From: Lysobacter_C viscosus
GTDB lineage: Bacteria > Pseudomonadota > Gammaproteobacteria > Xanthomonadales > Xanthomonadaceae
DNA length: 64,000 nt
Direction of reading: 5' to 3'
Assembly (NCBI RefSeq): GCF_046600715.1
Contig: NZ_JBJMAV010000006.1
Location: forward strand, 62,001-126,000
Shown here: positions 1 to 7,510 of the stretch, in pieces
Position numbering within the stretch: the first letter of the stretch is position 1
Layout of the letters: each line of letters begins with the position of its first letter
Program-made: the position numbers and the translations under genes
Notes under the pieces: model-generated
Database searches by the model: none
Seen by the model: the letters and a program-made list of their open reading frames with translations, nothing else
Told to the model about the DNA's origin: nothing

Positions 1-542
1 ACCGAGCCGGTGTTGATGATCGCGCCGCCCTCGGGCAGGTGCTCGAGAGCGGCCTTGGCCATGTAGATGTACGCGAAGATGTTGGTCCGGAAGGTTCGCT
101 CGATCTGCTCGGCGGTCAGTTCGCCGGCCGCCTCCACCGGGTGCTGCTCGGCCGCGTTGTTGACCAGGATGTCGAGCCGGCCGAAGGTCTCCACCGTCTT
201 CGCCACCGCCTGCCTGCAGGCATCCTCAACGCCCAGGTCGCCCGGCAGCAGCAGGCATTTCGCGCCCTCGGCCCGGATCAGCCGCTCGGTCTCGCGGGCG
301 TCTTCGGTTTCTTCCAGATAGCCAATCGCCACGTCGGCGCCCTCGCGCGCGAAGTGCACCGCGACGGCGCGCCCGATGCCGCTGTCGCCGCCGGTCACCA
401 GCGCGGACCTGCCCTTGAGCCGGCCACTGCCGAGATAGCTGTCGCGGATGGTTTCCGGGGTCGGCCGCATCGCCGACTGGTCGCCGGGTTGATGGGCTTG
501 CGACTGCGGCGGTTGCTTGTCCGAGGCGGATGGATCGGGCAT
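1..542 (-). CDS. SDR family NAD(P)-dependent oxidoreductase (3' part outside window)
   Basis: Short-chain dehydrogenase/reductase, probably a soluble cytosolic enzyme that oxidises or reduces an alcohol or carbonyl with NAD(P); the substrate cannot be told. About 180 residues are visible before the window edge. The cofactor loop TGGDSGIG is at residues 50-57, followed by the NNAA motif, and the reading stops near the catalytic serine region (INTGS). The proline/glutamine-rich leader of about 30 residues before the Rossmann fold is typical of the YghA/GSP39 stress-linked SDR subgroup. The start at 542 has an AGGAG box just upstream. It lies next to a hemerythrin-like gene, which fits a stress role (inference). 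Confidence 0.9.
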   Translation of the reverse strand, partial: MPDPSASDKQPPQSQAHQPGDQSAMRPTPETIRDSYLGSGRLKGRSALVTGGDSGIGRAVAVHFAREGADVAIGYLEETEDARETERLIRAEGAKCLLLPGDLGVEDACRQAVAKTVETFGRLDILVNNAAEQHPVEAAGELTAEQIERTFRTNIFAYIYMAKAALEHLPEGGAIINTGS

Positions 543-551
543 CAACGGCTC

Positions 552-1100
552 CTATGGGTGCATGGGTCGGGCGGGGGGGTGGGGAGGCCTGACTGCGGCA
601 TGCGCGGGCAGCGCGGCGCCCTGCGCGGACACGCCCGGCGCCAGGCCGAAGGCCAGCAGTCGCTGATGGCGGCTATACAGCGCGTCACCCAACGCCTCCA
701 GGTCGATTCCGCAGATCCGTGCCATCGGCAGCAGGTGGGTCTCCTCGCGCTGGACATGACCGGACACGTACTGCTTCAGCACCGACACGCGCGCCCGGCA
801 TGGGCGTTGATTTTCATTGTCCTCGAGGATCTGGGCGATGCATTCGTCCAGTGCGGCGTGGTCGCGTTCGGCCTCGTCGATGCTGCGGCCCAGGGCCGGG
901 CCGAAGCGGCGCAGCGCCGGGTAGAGCAGGGCATGTTCGAGTTGTCCGTGCAGGGCCAGGCGGGTCAGCAGCCGCTCCAGCACCTTTGCCGCATCCTCGT
1001 CGTTGGCGGTCTGCTCGAATTCCTCGAACAACGCCTCGACCAGCCGGTGATCGGTTTCGATGTAGTCAACAGCGTTCCAGCGCACGATTTGCTGATACAC
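552..1100 (-). CDS. Hemerythrin HHE cation-binding domain protein
   Basis: Predicted 182-residue four-helix protein binding a di-iron or similar metal site, probably cytosolic and involved in oxygen, NO or oxidative-stress handling. Histidines and acidic residues sit in the HHE pattern: TDHRLVEALFEEFE near residue 17, HGQLEHALLYP near 52, ERDHAALDE near 80, and HVQREETHLLP near 115. I chose the GTG at 1098-1100, because upstream codons read into a low-complexity stretch with no family resemblance. The last 30 residues are alanine/proline-rich. It is transcribed in the same direction as the SDR gene, 9 bases upstream of it, so the two are probably one operon. The exact role is inferred. Confidence 0.85.
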   Translation of the reverse strand: MYQQIVRWNAVDYIETDHRLVEALFEEFEQTANDEDAAKVLERLLTRLALHGQLEHALLYPALRRFGPALGRSIDEAERDHAALDECIAQILEDNENQRPCRARVSVLKQYVSGHVQREETHLLPMARICGIDLEALGDALYSRHQRLLAFGLAPGVSAQGAALPAHAAVRPPHPPARPMHP

Positions 1101-1415
1101 GGCACATCCCCATCTGCTGTCGGCGGAACCGTCCGCCGCTCGCTCCGGTTGCTGCTCCTGGTGGCTGCGCTCGGTCGGGTAACAACAGCCAGACAAAAAA
1201 CACCCGACGCAGGGCACCCGAGCCAGAGCAACTCGAAATCAAAGCGTCTCCAACACAGGTGCCGCAAAAGGCGTGCCATCGGAGCGGACCGGGTGCAAGC
1301 GGCACCGGAGCGGACGTCCGGCAGGCGCACGAATCAAATCTTTCGCCGGCCTGCAAAGTTTTCACGGCGCGCCGGAGACTGCCGGAAGCGGATGCCGATC
1401 AGGCGCGCCGACTGG
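1101..1415. other. Non-coding interval between hemerythrin gene and sigma-54 promoter
   Basis: I find no convincing gene here. Both flanking genes are transcribed away from it, so it should hold the promoter of the hemerythrin-SDR operon and any upstream activator sites for the sigma-54 promoter that follows. A short A-rich stretch lies near 1190-1205. Confidence 0.5.
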
Positions 1416-1433
1416 CTGGCACGCACATTGCGA
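1416..1433 (+). promoter_or_regulatory. Sigma-54 (RpoN) promoter, near consensus
   Basis: The sequence CTGGCACG, four bases, then TTGCGA matches the RpoN -24/-12 consensus YTGGCACG-N4-TTGCW except for the last base. The invariant GG and GC are exactly 10 bases apart. Transcription would begin near 1443, giving a leader of about 45 bases before the lipoprotein gene at 1488. RpoN promoters need an enhancer-binding activator; none is seen nearby. Confidence 0.75.
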
Positions 1434-1487
1434 GACTGTGGGTGCGACACGTGTCCTGAGCCAACCGATGCACCACAGGAGATATTG

Positions 1488-1856
1488 ATGAAGCCGCTTG
1501 TCTTGAGCCTGGCCGTATTGGTGGTGTTCGCCGCCTGCGATCGACGTGTGGCGCAGGTCGACGAGGACGAGTCCAGGGCCGCCGACAGCACGGTGCTGCC
1601 GGCCGCCGAGACACCGGCTCAGGCCGATGCCCGGGTGGAAATGTCGCCGCCGGCCGGTGCGACCGACCAGCGCTGCATGGGCCTGAGCGGCCAGGACCGG
1701 ATAGATTGCGAGGCGATGTCCGATGCGCTGGACCGGCAGACGCCGCCCGATCCGATGGAGCCGATGAACCCGGCCGACCCGCTCGACCAGACCGACCCGA
1801 TGGACCCGGCCAATCCGGTGCCTGCCGATACCGACGACGGCACCACTGCGCCATGA
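1488..1856 (+). CDS. Small Asp/Pro/Met-rich lipoprotein, unknown function
   Basis: Predicted lipoprotein of 122 residues. The leader ends in VVFAAC, placing the lipidated cysteine at position 17, so it should sit in the envelope. The middle carries a short CMGLSGQDRIDCEAM segment that could form a disulfide. The C-terminal third is a repeat of proline-aspartate-methionine units (for example DQTDPMDPANP) and looks disordered. The ATG at 1488 has an AGGAGA box 5 bases upstream. Its stop codon overlaps the start of the RES-domain gene (ATGA), so the two are translationally coupled and share the sigma-54 promoter at 1416. I do not recognise a family. Confidence 0.75.
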   Translation: MKPLVLSLAVLVVFAACDRRVAQVDEDESRAADSTVLPAAETPAQADARVEMSPPAGATDQRCMGLSGQDRIDCEAMSDALDRQTPPDPMEPMNPADPLDQTDPMDPANPVPADTDDGTTAP

Positions 1857-2449
1857 CTGCACTCCCGCCGGACCGCGGCAAGCAGGAGCAACTGGACCAC
1901 GCGCTGGAGGACACATTCCCGGCCAGTGATCCGCCAGCGAGTTCGGTGCCGGTCGCCACGGCCGAGACCGACGAATCTAAAGCGGGCCCGCGTGAGCAGT
2001 GCGCCGTATACCGGGTCGTCGCCAGGGAACGCGCCGATGCGCCGTTCTCGCTCGCCCAGGCCTACCGCTCCGGACGCTGGACCTCCGCGCACGACAAGGC
2101 GGTCTATGCCTCGTTGTCCCCGGCCGGCGCGGTACTGGAGTATCTCGCGCACCTGGAGGGCGAGACCCCGGACGAACTGGTGATGGTGGTTGCCAGCTTG
2201 CCGGCCGGCTGCCTGCAGTCGATCGGCCGTGACCTGCCGCAGGACTGGAAGGAGCGGCCATACCGCGGCCATGTGCAGGAAATCGGCGACCGGTGGTGGG
2301 CGGACGAGGCGTCGCTGGCGCTCAAGGTCCCCAGTGCGCTGTCCCCGCGCGAGTACAACGTCCTCATCAATCCCCGGCACCCCGACCACGGGCGCCTGGC
2401 GGTGCTGTCGCTGGACGCAGTGCACATCGACTCGCGCCTGCGCTACTGA
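1853..2449 (+). CDS. RES-domain protein (toxin-like fold) with FPASDPP leader motif
   Basis: 198 residues. Residues about 50-195 match the RES domain: GRW at 74-76, a conserved glutamate at 96 in VLEYLAHL, IGDRWW, VPS at 159-161, and the late NVLINPRHPD motif. RES proteins studied in Mycobacterium and Pseudomonas are NAD+-degrading or NAD+-phosphorolysing toxins, normally paired with a Xre/MbcA-type antitoxin. Here there is no such antitoxin; the coupled upstream gene encodes a lipoprotein. The N-terminal 35 residues carry LDHALEDTFPASDPP, a motif otherwise seen at the ends of small stress-associated proteins. Toxicity is therefore uncertain: it could be an orphan toxin or a repurposed RES enzyme. 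Confidence 0.8.
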   Translation: MTALPPDRGKQEQLDHALEDTFPASDPPASSVPVATAETDESKAGPREQCAVYRVVARERADAPFSLAQAYRSGRWTSAHDKAVYASLSPAGAVLEYLAHLEGETPDELVMVVASLPAGCLQSIGRDLPQDWKERPYRGHVQEIGDRWWADEASLALKVPSALSPREYNVLINPRHPDHGRLAVLSLDAVHIDSRLRY

Positions 2450-2567
2450 TCGTTGTGGGCGTTGCAGTGCAGGCGCCTGCGGCGAACGTGAACGACCACA
2501 TGCAACTGCGGGATCGCGCGCCCCGTTTTCATTCGTCCCTAACGGCCAAAAGCGCATAAGTATTCCC

Positions 2568-2849
2568 ATGGCCACACTCGAACGACTGAAGGAAAGCCTG
2601 GACTCGCTGGAGCGGTTCCTTCCCGCCATGATGTCCACCCAGCCCAACCCGGAAGCGTTCTGGATCACATTCAGCGTGCGCGCCGATCTCATTCGCGAAG
2701 GGGCCGGCAGCCACGCCGACTACGTCTGGTCCAGACTGGATGCGATGCTGGCCGGTGCCGGAATGAGCGAGGAGACCCCAAGCCTGCCGGACTATCGGCC
2801 ACCGATGGGCCGCGCCGAACCCCGCATCGCGCTCACCGAGTCCCTGTAG
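2568..2849 (+). CDS. Small hypothetical protein (93 aa)
   Basis: A compact mostly helical protein of 93 residues with no signal peptide or membrane segment, so probably cytosolic. The first 60 residues read as amphipathic helices (ATLERLKESLDSLERFLPA, then a segment rich in Ala, Asp and Arg); the tail is proline-rich. I do not recognise a family. The ATG at 2568 has no strong Shine-Dalgarno sequence. Its TAG stop lies inside the first REP element (GTAG at 2846), so the repeat may have reshaped the 3' end. It follows the RES gene after 118 bases and could be co-transcribed with it, but nothing proves this. Confidence 0.6.
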   Translation: MATLERLKESLDSLERFLPAMMSTQPNPEAFWITFSVRADLIREGAGSHADYVWSRLDAMLAGAGMSEETPSLPDYRPPMGRAEPRIALTESL

Positions 2850-3057
2850 GAGCGGCTTCAGCCGCGATCCAGTCCCGGACGGAGCTCCACGCAGGCGGGG
2901 CTGGCAAAGCCGGCTTTTCGGCTGGCAGCGCCGTGTCCCCCAAACAAGAAGCGCTGGGCTTGGCAGCCCAGCCTACGGTTGTCCGGGGTGGGCGTGGCGC
3001 TCCGCGATATCCGCTGACTGACGGACGTTCGCGGGTCGCGGCTGAAGCCGCTCCTAC
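2846..3057. repeat. Inverted pair of GTAG-type REP elements
   Basis: Left copy at 2846-2867 begins GTAGGAGCGGCTTCAGCC; right copy at 3036-3057 is its exact inverse, ending GGCTGAAGCCGCTCCTAC. Each copy folds into its own hairpin. GTAG-headed REPs of this kind are known in Stenotrophomonas and related genera and are mobilised by RAYT transposases. Another hairpin, CTGGGCTTGGCAGCCCAG, lies between them near 2951-2968. Confidence 0.85.
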
Positions 3058-3146
3058 GGGAGAACCGCCAGCCTGCGGGTTGCATGGCGTGGCAGGGCGC
3101 TCGGCGATATCTCTATCGGGGCCGTTGTGAAACGTCGCCGGCCGGC

Positions 3147-3659
3147 TCACGCATTTTTGTTGGCGCGTCGCATCACGCGCTGTTTCTCGCGTGCCCAGTC
3201 CCGGTCCTTGTTAGTCTGCCGCTTGTCGTGGGCCTGCTTGCCCTTGGCAAGCGCCAGTTCGATCTTGATCTTGTTGCCTTTCCAGTACAGCGCGGTCGGC
3301 ACCACGGTGTAGCCGTCGCGTTGGATCCGACCGATCAGGTTGTCGATCTCGCTGCGGTGGAGCAGCAGCTTGCGGGTACGGCGTTCCTCGGTGACCACGT
3401 GGGTCGAGGCCGAGATCAGCGGCGTCATCTGCGCGCCGAACAGGAACATCTCGCCGCCGCGGACCACCGCGTAGCTCTCGCCGATGTTGGCGCGCCCGGC
3501 GCGGATCGATTTCAGCTCCCAGCCCTGCAGCGCCAGGCCGGCCTCGAAGCGTTCCTCGAGGTGGTAGTCGTGGCGCGCGCGCTTGTTCAGGGCGATCGTG
3601 CCGCCGCCGGCACCCTTTCCTTTATCCTTGTCAGCCTTGCCTTTTGCGTTCTTAGCCAT
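3147..3659 (-). CDS. smpB: SsrA-binding protein SmpB
   Basis: Cytosolic partner of tmRNA in trans-translation: it binds the tRNA-like part of SsrA and brings it to stalled ribosomes. 170 residues, with the family signatures IALNKRARHDYHLEE near 22, GWELKSIRAGRANI near 46, and the basic C-terminal tail DKRQTNKDRDWAREKQR that enters the mRNA channel. The N-terminus has a lysine/glycine-rich extension (AKGKADKDKGKGAGGG). The ATG at 3659 has no Shine-Dalgarno sequence but lies six bases after a GACAAT -10 box, suggesting a leaderless mRNA. It is divergent from ratA, the usual arrangement. No ssrA gene was seen nearby. Confidence 0.97.
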   Translation of the reverse strand: MAKNAKGKADKDKGKGAGGGTIALNKRARHDYHLEERFEAGLALQGWELKSIRAGRANIGESYAVVRGGEMFLFGAQMTPLISASTHVVTEERRTRKLLLHRSEIDNLIGRIQRDGYTVVPTALYWKGNKIKIELALAKGKQAHDKRQTNKDRDWAREKQRVMRRANKNA

Positions 3660-3665
3660 CGCACC

Positions 3666-3671
3666 ATTGTC
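3666..3671 (-). promoter_or_regulatory. Candidate -10 box for leaderless smpB mRNA
   Basis: On the minus strand GACAAT is followed by six bases and then the smpB ATG. A start 6-7 bases after the -10 would fall on the A of the ATG. Confidence 0.45.
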
Positions 3672-3707
3672 CCTGATCGGGGCGGGTCCGCGATACGGCC
3701 GCCTGTT

Positions 3708-4139
3708 ATGCCGACGATCCGACGCTCCGCCCTGGTTGAACACTCCGCTGCGCGCATGTTCGCGCTGGTGAATGATGTCGCGGCGTATCCGCGACGTTTC
3801 GAGTGGTGCGATGCCGCGCAGGTGCTGGAGCAGGACGAGCTGCGCATGCGCGCTCGCCTGGACCTCGGCCTCGGCGCGCTGCGCACCTGGTTCACCACCG
3901 AGAACACCTTGGCGCCGCCGCACCATATCGACCTGAAGCTGGTCGACGGGCCGTTCCGCAAGCTCAGCGGCCGCTGGCAGTTCCACTCGCTCGACGAGTC
4001 CGCCTGCAAGGTGACATTGACGCTGGAGTTCGAGCCGGCGGTGAAGCTGTTCGCGAAGGCATTCACGATCGGGTTCCAGGCCTTGGCCGACCGCATGGTG
4101 GACGATTTCGTGCGCGTGGCCGACCACGAGGAAGCATGA
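3708..4139 (+). CDS. ratA: RatA-type START/polyketide-cyclase domain protein (ribosome association toxin family)
   Basis: 143-residue START-like protein, homologous by pattern to E. coli RatA (blocks 70S ribosome assembly in one report) and to the mitochondrial coenzyme Q-binding Coq10 family. Visible signatures are RSALVEHSAARMFALVNDVAAYP at the N-terminus (read as two parts), the FEWCDAAQVL segment with the conserved Trp-Cys, the ENTLAPPHHIDLKLVDGPF strand region, and a C-terminal helix AFTIGFQALADRMVDDF. It overlaps the next gene by ATGA. In vivo it may be a ubiquinone-binding chaperone rather than a true toxin. Confidence 0.92.
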   Translation: MPTIRRSALVEHSAARMFALVNDVAAYPRRFEWCDAAQVLEQDELRMRARLDLGLGALRTWFTTENTLAPPHHIDLKLVDGPFRKLSGRWQFHSLDESACKVTLTLEFEPAVKLFAKAFTIGFQALADRMVDDFVRVADHEEA

Positions 4140-4417
4140 CCGGACCCATGAGGATCGAGGTGATCCGCGCGTGGCCACAGCGGTCCGAGTCGGTCACGCT
4201 GAGCTTGCCGGAAGGTTCGAGCGTGGCCGATGCGGTCGCCGCGGCCGGTCTGGCCGGCGATGCCGGGATCACTGCCTACGCCGTGCACGGCCAGCGAACC
4301 GATCCGGCGGCGAGGCTGCGCGATGGCGACCGGGTGGAGCTGCTGCGGCCGCTGCAGGCCGATCCGAAGGATGCGCGGCGGCGCCGGGCGCGCTTGCAAG
4401 ATTCGAAGCACCGGTAG
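4136..4417 (+). CDS. rnfH: RnfH/RatB family ubiquitin-like protein
   Basis: 93-residue beta-grasp protein of the UbiRnfH family, encoded as usual directly after ratA and overlapping it by four bases. Recognisable pieces are IRIEVIRAWP-like strand at the start (MRIEVIRAWPQRSE), LPEGSSVADAVAAAGL, and the late GDRVELLRPLQADPKDARRRRA, the basic family ending. The start at 4136 (MTGPMRIE) keeps the overlap; an internal ATG four codons later is also possible. The molecular role is not settled; the ratA-rnfH pairing is widely conserved. Confidence 0.9.
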   Translation: MTGPMRIEVIRAWPQRSESVTLSLPEGSSVADAVAAAGLAGDAGITAYAVHGQRTDPAARLRDGDRVELLRPLQADPKDARRRRARLQDSKHR

Positions 4418-4514
4418 AGCGGAGCTTGCTCCGCTGCGGCCCTGCCGTATCGCAGCGATAACTGCCTGTGCGACGTTGTATCGTGAATCAGGAGCCGAGC
4501 AAGCTCGGCTCTAC
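4414..4514. repeat. GTAG REP pair, GAGCGGAGC variant
   Basis: GTAGAGCGGAGCTTGCTCCG at 4414 (ending 4435) and a near-inverse AGCCGAGCAAGCTCGGCTCT at 4493 (ending in CTAC at 4514). Each is a strong hairpin. It differs in sequence from the other REPs of the window but keeps the GTAG head. Confidence 0.75.
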
Positions 4515-4522
4515 GGCACTGC

Positions 4523-4912
4523 TTACCGGCCGCGCGGCGGATCCTTGGCGAGATTGCGGCCGAACTGCCGGACCGACGATTGGGCGATCTGCTCGTCCTG
4601 CTCTTGGAAGTACTCGCCTTCCCAGGTCCGGACGGTGTCGCCGTCGAACCACACGGTCAGGTTCTTGACCTCGGTCCGGCCGAGGCGGTCGGTGCGCTGG
4701 CTGGCGGTGTAGTCCCAGCGATCGTGATGGAACGGGTCGGCAACCGACGGGGTGCCCAGCAACAATCGCACCTGCTGCTTGCTCATGCCTTCCTGCAACT
4801 GGTCGACGTTGGCCTTCTCCAGCAGGTTGCCCTGGTAGATCGGCTGGCGATAGACGATGCCGCAGCCAGCGGTCATCACGGCGACGACAATGAGCAACAG
4901 CAGCTTTTGCAT
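4523..4912 (-). CDS. bamE: Outer-membrane assembly lipoprotein BamE (SmpA/OmlA)
   Basis: 129-residue lipoprotein of the beta-barrel assembly machine; it supports BamA/BamD at the inner face of the outer membrane. The lipobox is VMTAGC with Cys at 17. Family signatures are YRQPIYQGNLLE, EGMSKQQVRLLLGTPSV near residue 43, the DRWDYTASQR block, and LTVWFDGDTV. I start at 4912, directly at the signal peptide; upstream codons in frame do not add anything. It is divergent from fur, the arrangement found in Xanthomonas, where the omlA-fur pair was first described. Confidence 0.95.
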   Translation of the reverse strand: MQKLLLLIVVAVMTAGCGIVYRQPIYQGNLLEKANVDQLQEGMSKQQVRLLLGTPSVADPFHHDRWDYTASQRTDRLGRTEVKNLTVWFDGDTVRTWEGEYFQEQDEQIAQSSVRQFGRNLAKDPPRGR

Positions 4913-5102
4913 GGGTATCCGAGGCAGGTGGAGAACGCGCCGATGATACACTGAAGGTGCAGTCACGCGTCCCGGAAGCGCCTCCGTTCATCCCGTGTTG
5001 CCGCATGGTTCCTGCGGTCGATATTGCGGCGAGGGGGCGATGCGAGCCACTGGTGACCTGTAAACGCAGCCCGCAGTAGAGCCCGTAGCACCAGGAGTTG
5101 AA

Positions 5103-5504
5103 ATGGAATCCCAGGACCTGCGCAAAGTCGGCCTCAAGGTCACTCACCCGCGGTTGCGCATCCTCGAATTGCTGGAGCAGGCCAAGCCGCGCCACATGAC
5201 CGCCGAGGACATCTACCGGCTGTTGCTCGACAAGGGCGAGGACATCGGGCTGGCCACGGTGTACCGCGTGCTGACCCAGTTCGAATCGGCCGGCCTGGTG
5301 CTCAAGCACAACTTCGAGTCGGGGCAGTCGGTGTACGAGCTCGACCGCGGGCACCACCACGACCACATGGTCGATATCGAGACCGGCAAGATCACCGAAT
5401 TCGAGAGCGAGGAGATCGAGGTGCTGCAGGCGAAGATCGCCGCCAAGCACGGCTTCGAGATCGAGGACCACTCGCTGGTGCTGTACGTGCGCAAGAAGCG
5501 CTGA
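5103..5504 (+). CDS. fur: Ferric uptake regulator Fur
   Basis: 133-residue iron-responsive repressor. The winged-helix DNA-binding part carries GLKVTHPRLRILELLEQ, the recognition region IGLATVYRVLTQFESAGL near residues 50-67, and then the metal-binding region RGHHHDHMVDIETGKI. In E. coli Fur the segment after HHDH holds a CxxC zinc site; here that stretch is MVDIETGK with no cysteine, and the whole protein is cysteine-free. This cysteine-less form is known from Xanthomonas. An AGGAG box lies just upstream of the ATG. Confidence 0.97.
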   Translation: MESQDLRKVGLKVTHPRLRILELLEQAKPRHMTAEDIYRLLLDKGEDIGLATVYRVLTQFESAGLVLKHNFESGQSVYELDRGHHHDHMVDIETGKITEFESEEIEVLQAKIAAKHGFEIEDHSLVLYVRKKR

Positions 5505-5577
5505 CCTGCGCTGCCATCGTGGCGATGGATGTCGCTGCGCCTGATCCGTCCTGCGGCTACCGACGCGGGACGTTCTT

Positions 5578-5658
5578 GTAGGAGCGGGGCATGCCCGCGA
5601 CATGCCCGCGATTGGGAACGACGCGGCGACGTGGATCGCGGGCATGGCCCGCTCCTAC
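5578..5658. repeat. GTAG REP pair, GGGCATGCCCGCG variant
   Basis: GTAGGAGCGGGGCATGCCCG at 5578-5600 and its near-inverse CGGGCATGGCCCGCTCCTAC ending at 5658, filling the space between fur and the 3' end of recN. Confidence 0.8.
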
Positions 5659-5668
5659 AAATACAAAA

Positions 5669-7354
5669 TCAGCTTACGTCGCTGAGCAGGCGCTTGGCCG
5701 CGGCCCGCGCCTCGCGGGTGAGTTCCACGCCGCCGAGCATCCGCGCCAGCTCCTCCTGGCGCTGTGGCGCGTCGAGCAGCTGCACCGCGCTCTGGGTGAC
5801 GCCTTCACTGGCGGCCTTGCTGACCCGGTAGTGCGCATGCCCCTGCGCGGCGACCTGCGCCAGGTGGGTCACGCACAGCACCTGCCGCTTGCTGCCGAGT
5901 CCACGCAGTTTCTGCCCGACAATCTCGGCGACGCCGCCGCCGATGCCCGAATCGACCTCGTCGAACACCATCGTCGGCACCGCATCCAGCCCGAGCGCGG
6001 CCACCTCGATCGCCAACGAGATGCGTGACAGCTCGCCGCCGGAGGCGACCTTGCGTAGCGGGCGCGGTGGCTGGCCGGGGTTGGCGGCGACCAGGAACTC
6101 GACCCGCTCGGCGCCCTGCGGATCCGGGCGGTCGCCATCGATCGATTCGATCTCGATCTCGAAGCGCCCGCCGCCCATACCCAGTTCGGCGATCAGGCCG
6201 GTGGTGCTGCCCGACAGGGTCTGTGCAGCCGTGCGCCGGGCGACGCTCAGGATCTCGGCCGCGCTGTGCCAGGCCTGGTGCGCGGCGCTGATTTCGGCAT
6301 CGAGCTTCTGCAGGCGCAGACCGGCACCGCGCAGGCCCTCCAGTTCGGTGTTCAATGTCTCGCGCTGGGCCGCCAGTTGCTCGGGCTTGACCCGGTGCTT
6401 GCGAGCCAGGTCATGGATGCGCCCGAGTCGCTGTTCGATCGTGACCAGCGCCGCGGGGTCCAGGTCGAGGTTGCTGCGCACGCGGTCGAGCAACGCGACG
6501 GCTTCGTCGAGCTGGATCGCGGCGGTGTCGAGCATGCCGTCGACATCGCCCAGGCGTGGTTCATGCTCGAGCACGCGCTGCAGGTCGCCGCGCACCTGTT
6601 GCAGCGACTTCGACAGCGACGGCCCGTCCTCGCCGCCGAGTCGTGCAAACGCGGCGTCGCAGGCGTCGATCAGGCCGGCGGCATGGGCGTGGCGGCGGTG
6701 GTCGGCGTGCAACTGCTCGATCGATTCGGGCTCCAGCGTTTCACGCTCCAGTTCGGCGTACTGGTGCTCCAGCCAGTCGATCCGCTCGGAGACATCGCCT
6801 TGAGCTGACAAGCGCTCGCGTTCGCGCAGCAGGCCATTCCAGCGTTGCGCGGCATCGGCGACGGCGGCGCGTTCGCTGTCGGTGCGCCCGAACGCGTCGA
6901 GCAAGGCCAACTGGCTGGGCCGCGACAGCAGCGCCTGGTGCTCGTGCTGGCCGTGGATCTCGACCAGCCGCCCGGCCAGCTCGGACAGTTGCCCGACCGT
7001 CACCGGGCGTCCGTTGATCCATGCCTTCGAGCCGCCATCGGCGCGGATCACGCGGCGGACCTGGCACAGCGCCCCCTGGCCGGCGTCGTCCTGCTCGTCC
7101 AGCTCGTTCTCGCGCAACCAGTCGCGCGCGAACGGCACGTCATCGAGCTTGAAGTCGGCGACCAGTTCGGCGCGCTCGGCACCGTGGCGGACCACGCCGC
7201 TGTCCGCGCGCAGGCCCGACAGCAGCCCCAGCGCATCGACCAGCAGCGACTTGCCCGCGCCGGTTTCACCGGAAATCACGGTCAGCCCCGGCCCGAAGCC
7301 GAGTTCGGCGGCGCTGACCACGGCAAATTGTTTGAGCGACAGATGGGTAAGCAT
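5669..7354 (-). CDS. recN: DNA repair ATPase RecN
   Basis: SMC-like ATPase acting with RecA in double-strand break repair. 561 residues, close to the family norm of about 555. The Walker A motif GETGAGKS is at residues 29-36 and the Walker B region is MVFDEVDSGIGG about 100 residues before the end, separated by a long coiled-coil middle rich in Leu, Glu and Arg. The ABC signature region reads SGGELSRISLAIE. I choose the ATG at 7354 (MLTHLSLKQFAVV), where homology begins; an in-frame ATG 39 bases upstream would add a basic leader without family support. It is divergent from hrcA. Confidence 0.96.
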   Translation of the reverse strand: MLTHLSLKQFAVVSAAELGFGPGLTVISGETGAGKSLLVDALGLLSGLRADSGVVRHGAERAELVADFKLDDVPFARDWLRENELDEQDDAGQGALCQVRRVIRADGGSKAWINGRPVTVGQLSELAGRLVEIHGQHEHQALLSRPSQLALLDAFGRTDSERAAVADAAQRWNGLLRERERLSAQGDVSERIDWLEHQYAELERETLEPESIEQLHADHRRHAHAAGLIDACDAAFARLGGEDGPSLSKSLQQVRGDLQRVLEHEPRLGDVDGMLDTAAIQLDEAVALLDRVRSNLDLDPAALVTIEQRLGRIHDLARKHRVKPEQLAAQRETLNTELEGLRGAGLRLQKLDAEISAAHQAWHSAAEILSVARRTAAQTLSGSTTGLIAELGMGGGRFEIEIESIDGDRPDPQGAERVEFLVAANPGQPPRPLRKVASGGELSRISLAIEVAALGLDAVPTMVFDEVDSGIGGGVAEIVGQKLRGLGSKRQVLCVTHLAQVAAQGHAHYRVSKAASEGVTQSAVQLLDAPQRQEELARMLGGVELTREARAAAKRLLSDVS

Positions 7355-7510
7355 GCGGCGGCGATTGTGACCGGTGAGCGGGCGAGGGGCCAAGCCCGGC
7401 GTTCGAGATGCCCTGTCATGCTGCGCAAAGCCGTCGCCCGGACTGCGACTGGCGCCGCCCGCCGGCCGCAGTCACGCAGCGAGCCGCTTGCGTCTCCTTG
7501 CTGCCGGGCT

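Noticed and set aside
3660..4178. Upstream extension of smpB to 343 codons
   Set aside because: The added part is antisense to ratA and has no SmpB homology; the SmpB start at 3659 has its own promoter-like box.
3130..4520. tmRNA gene (ssrA) beside smpB
   Set aside because: I saw no tRNA-like acceptor end or tag-coding segment in the intergenic spaces here.
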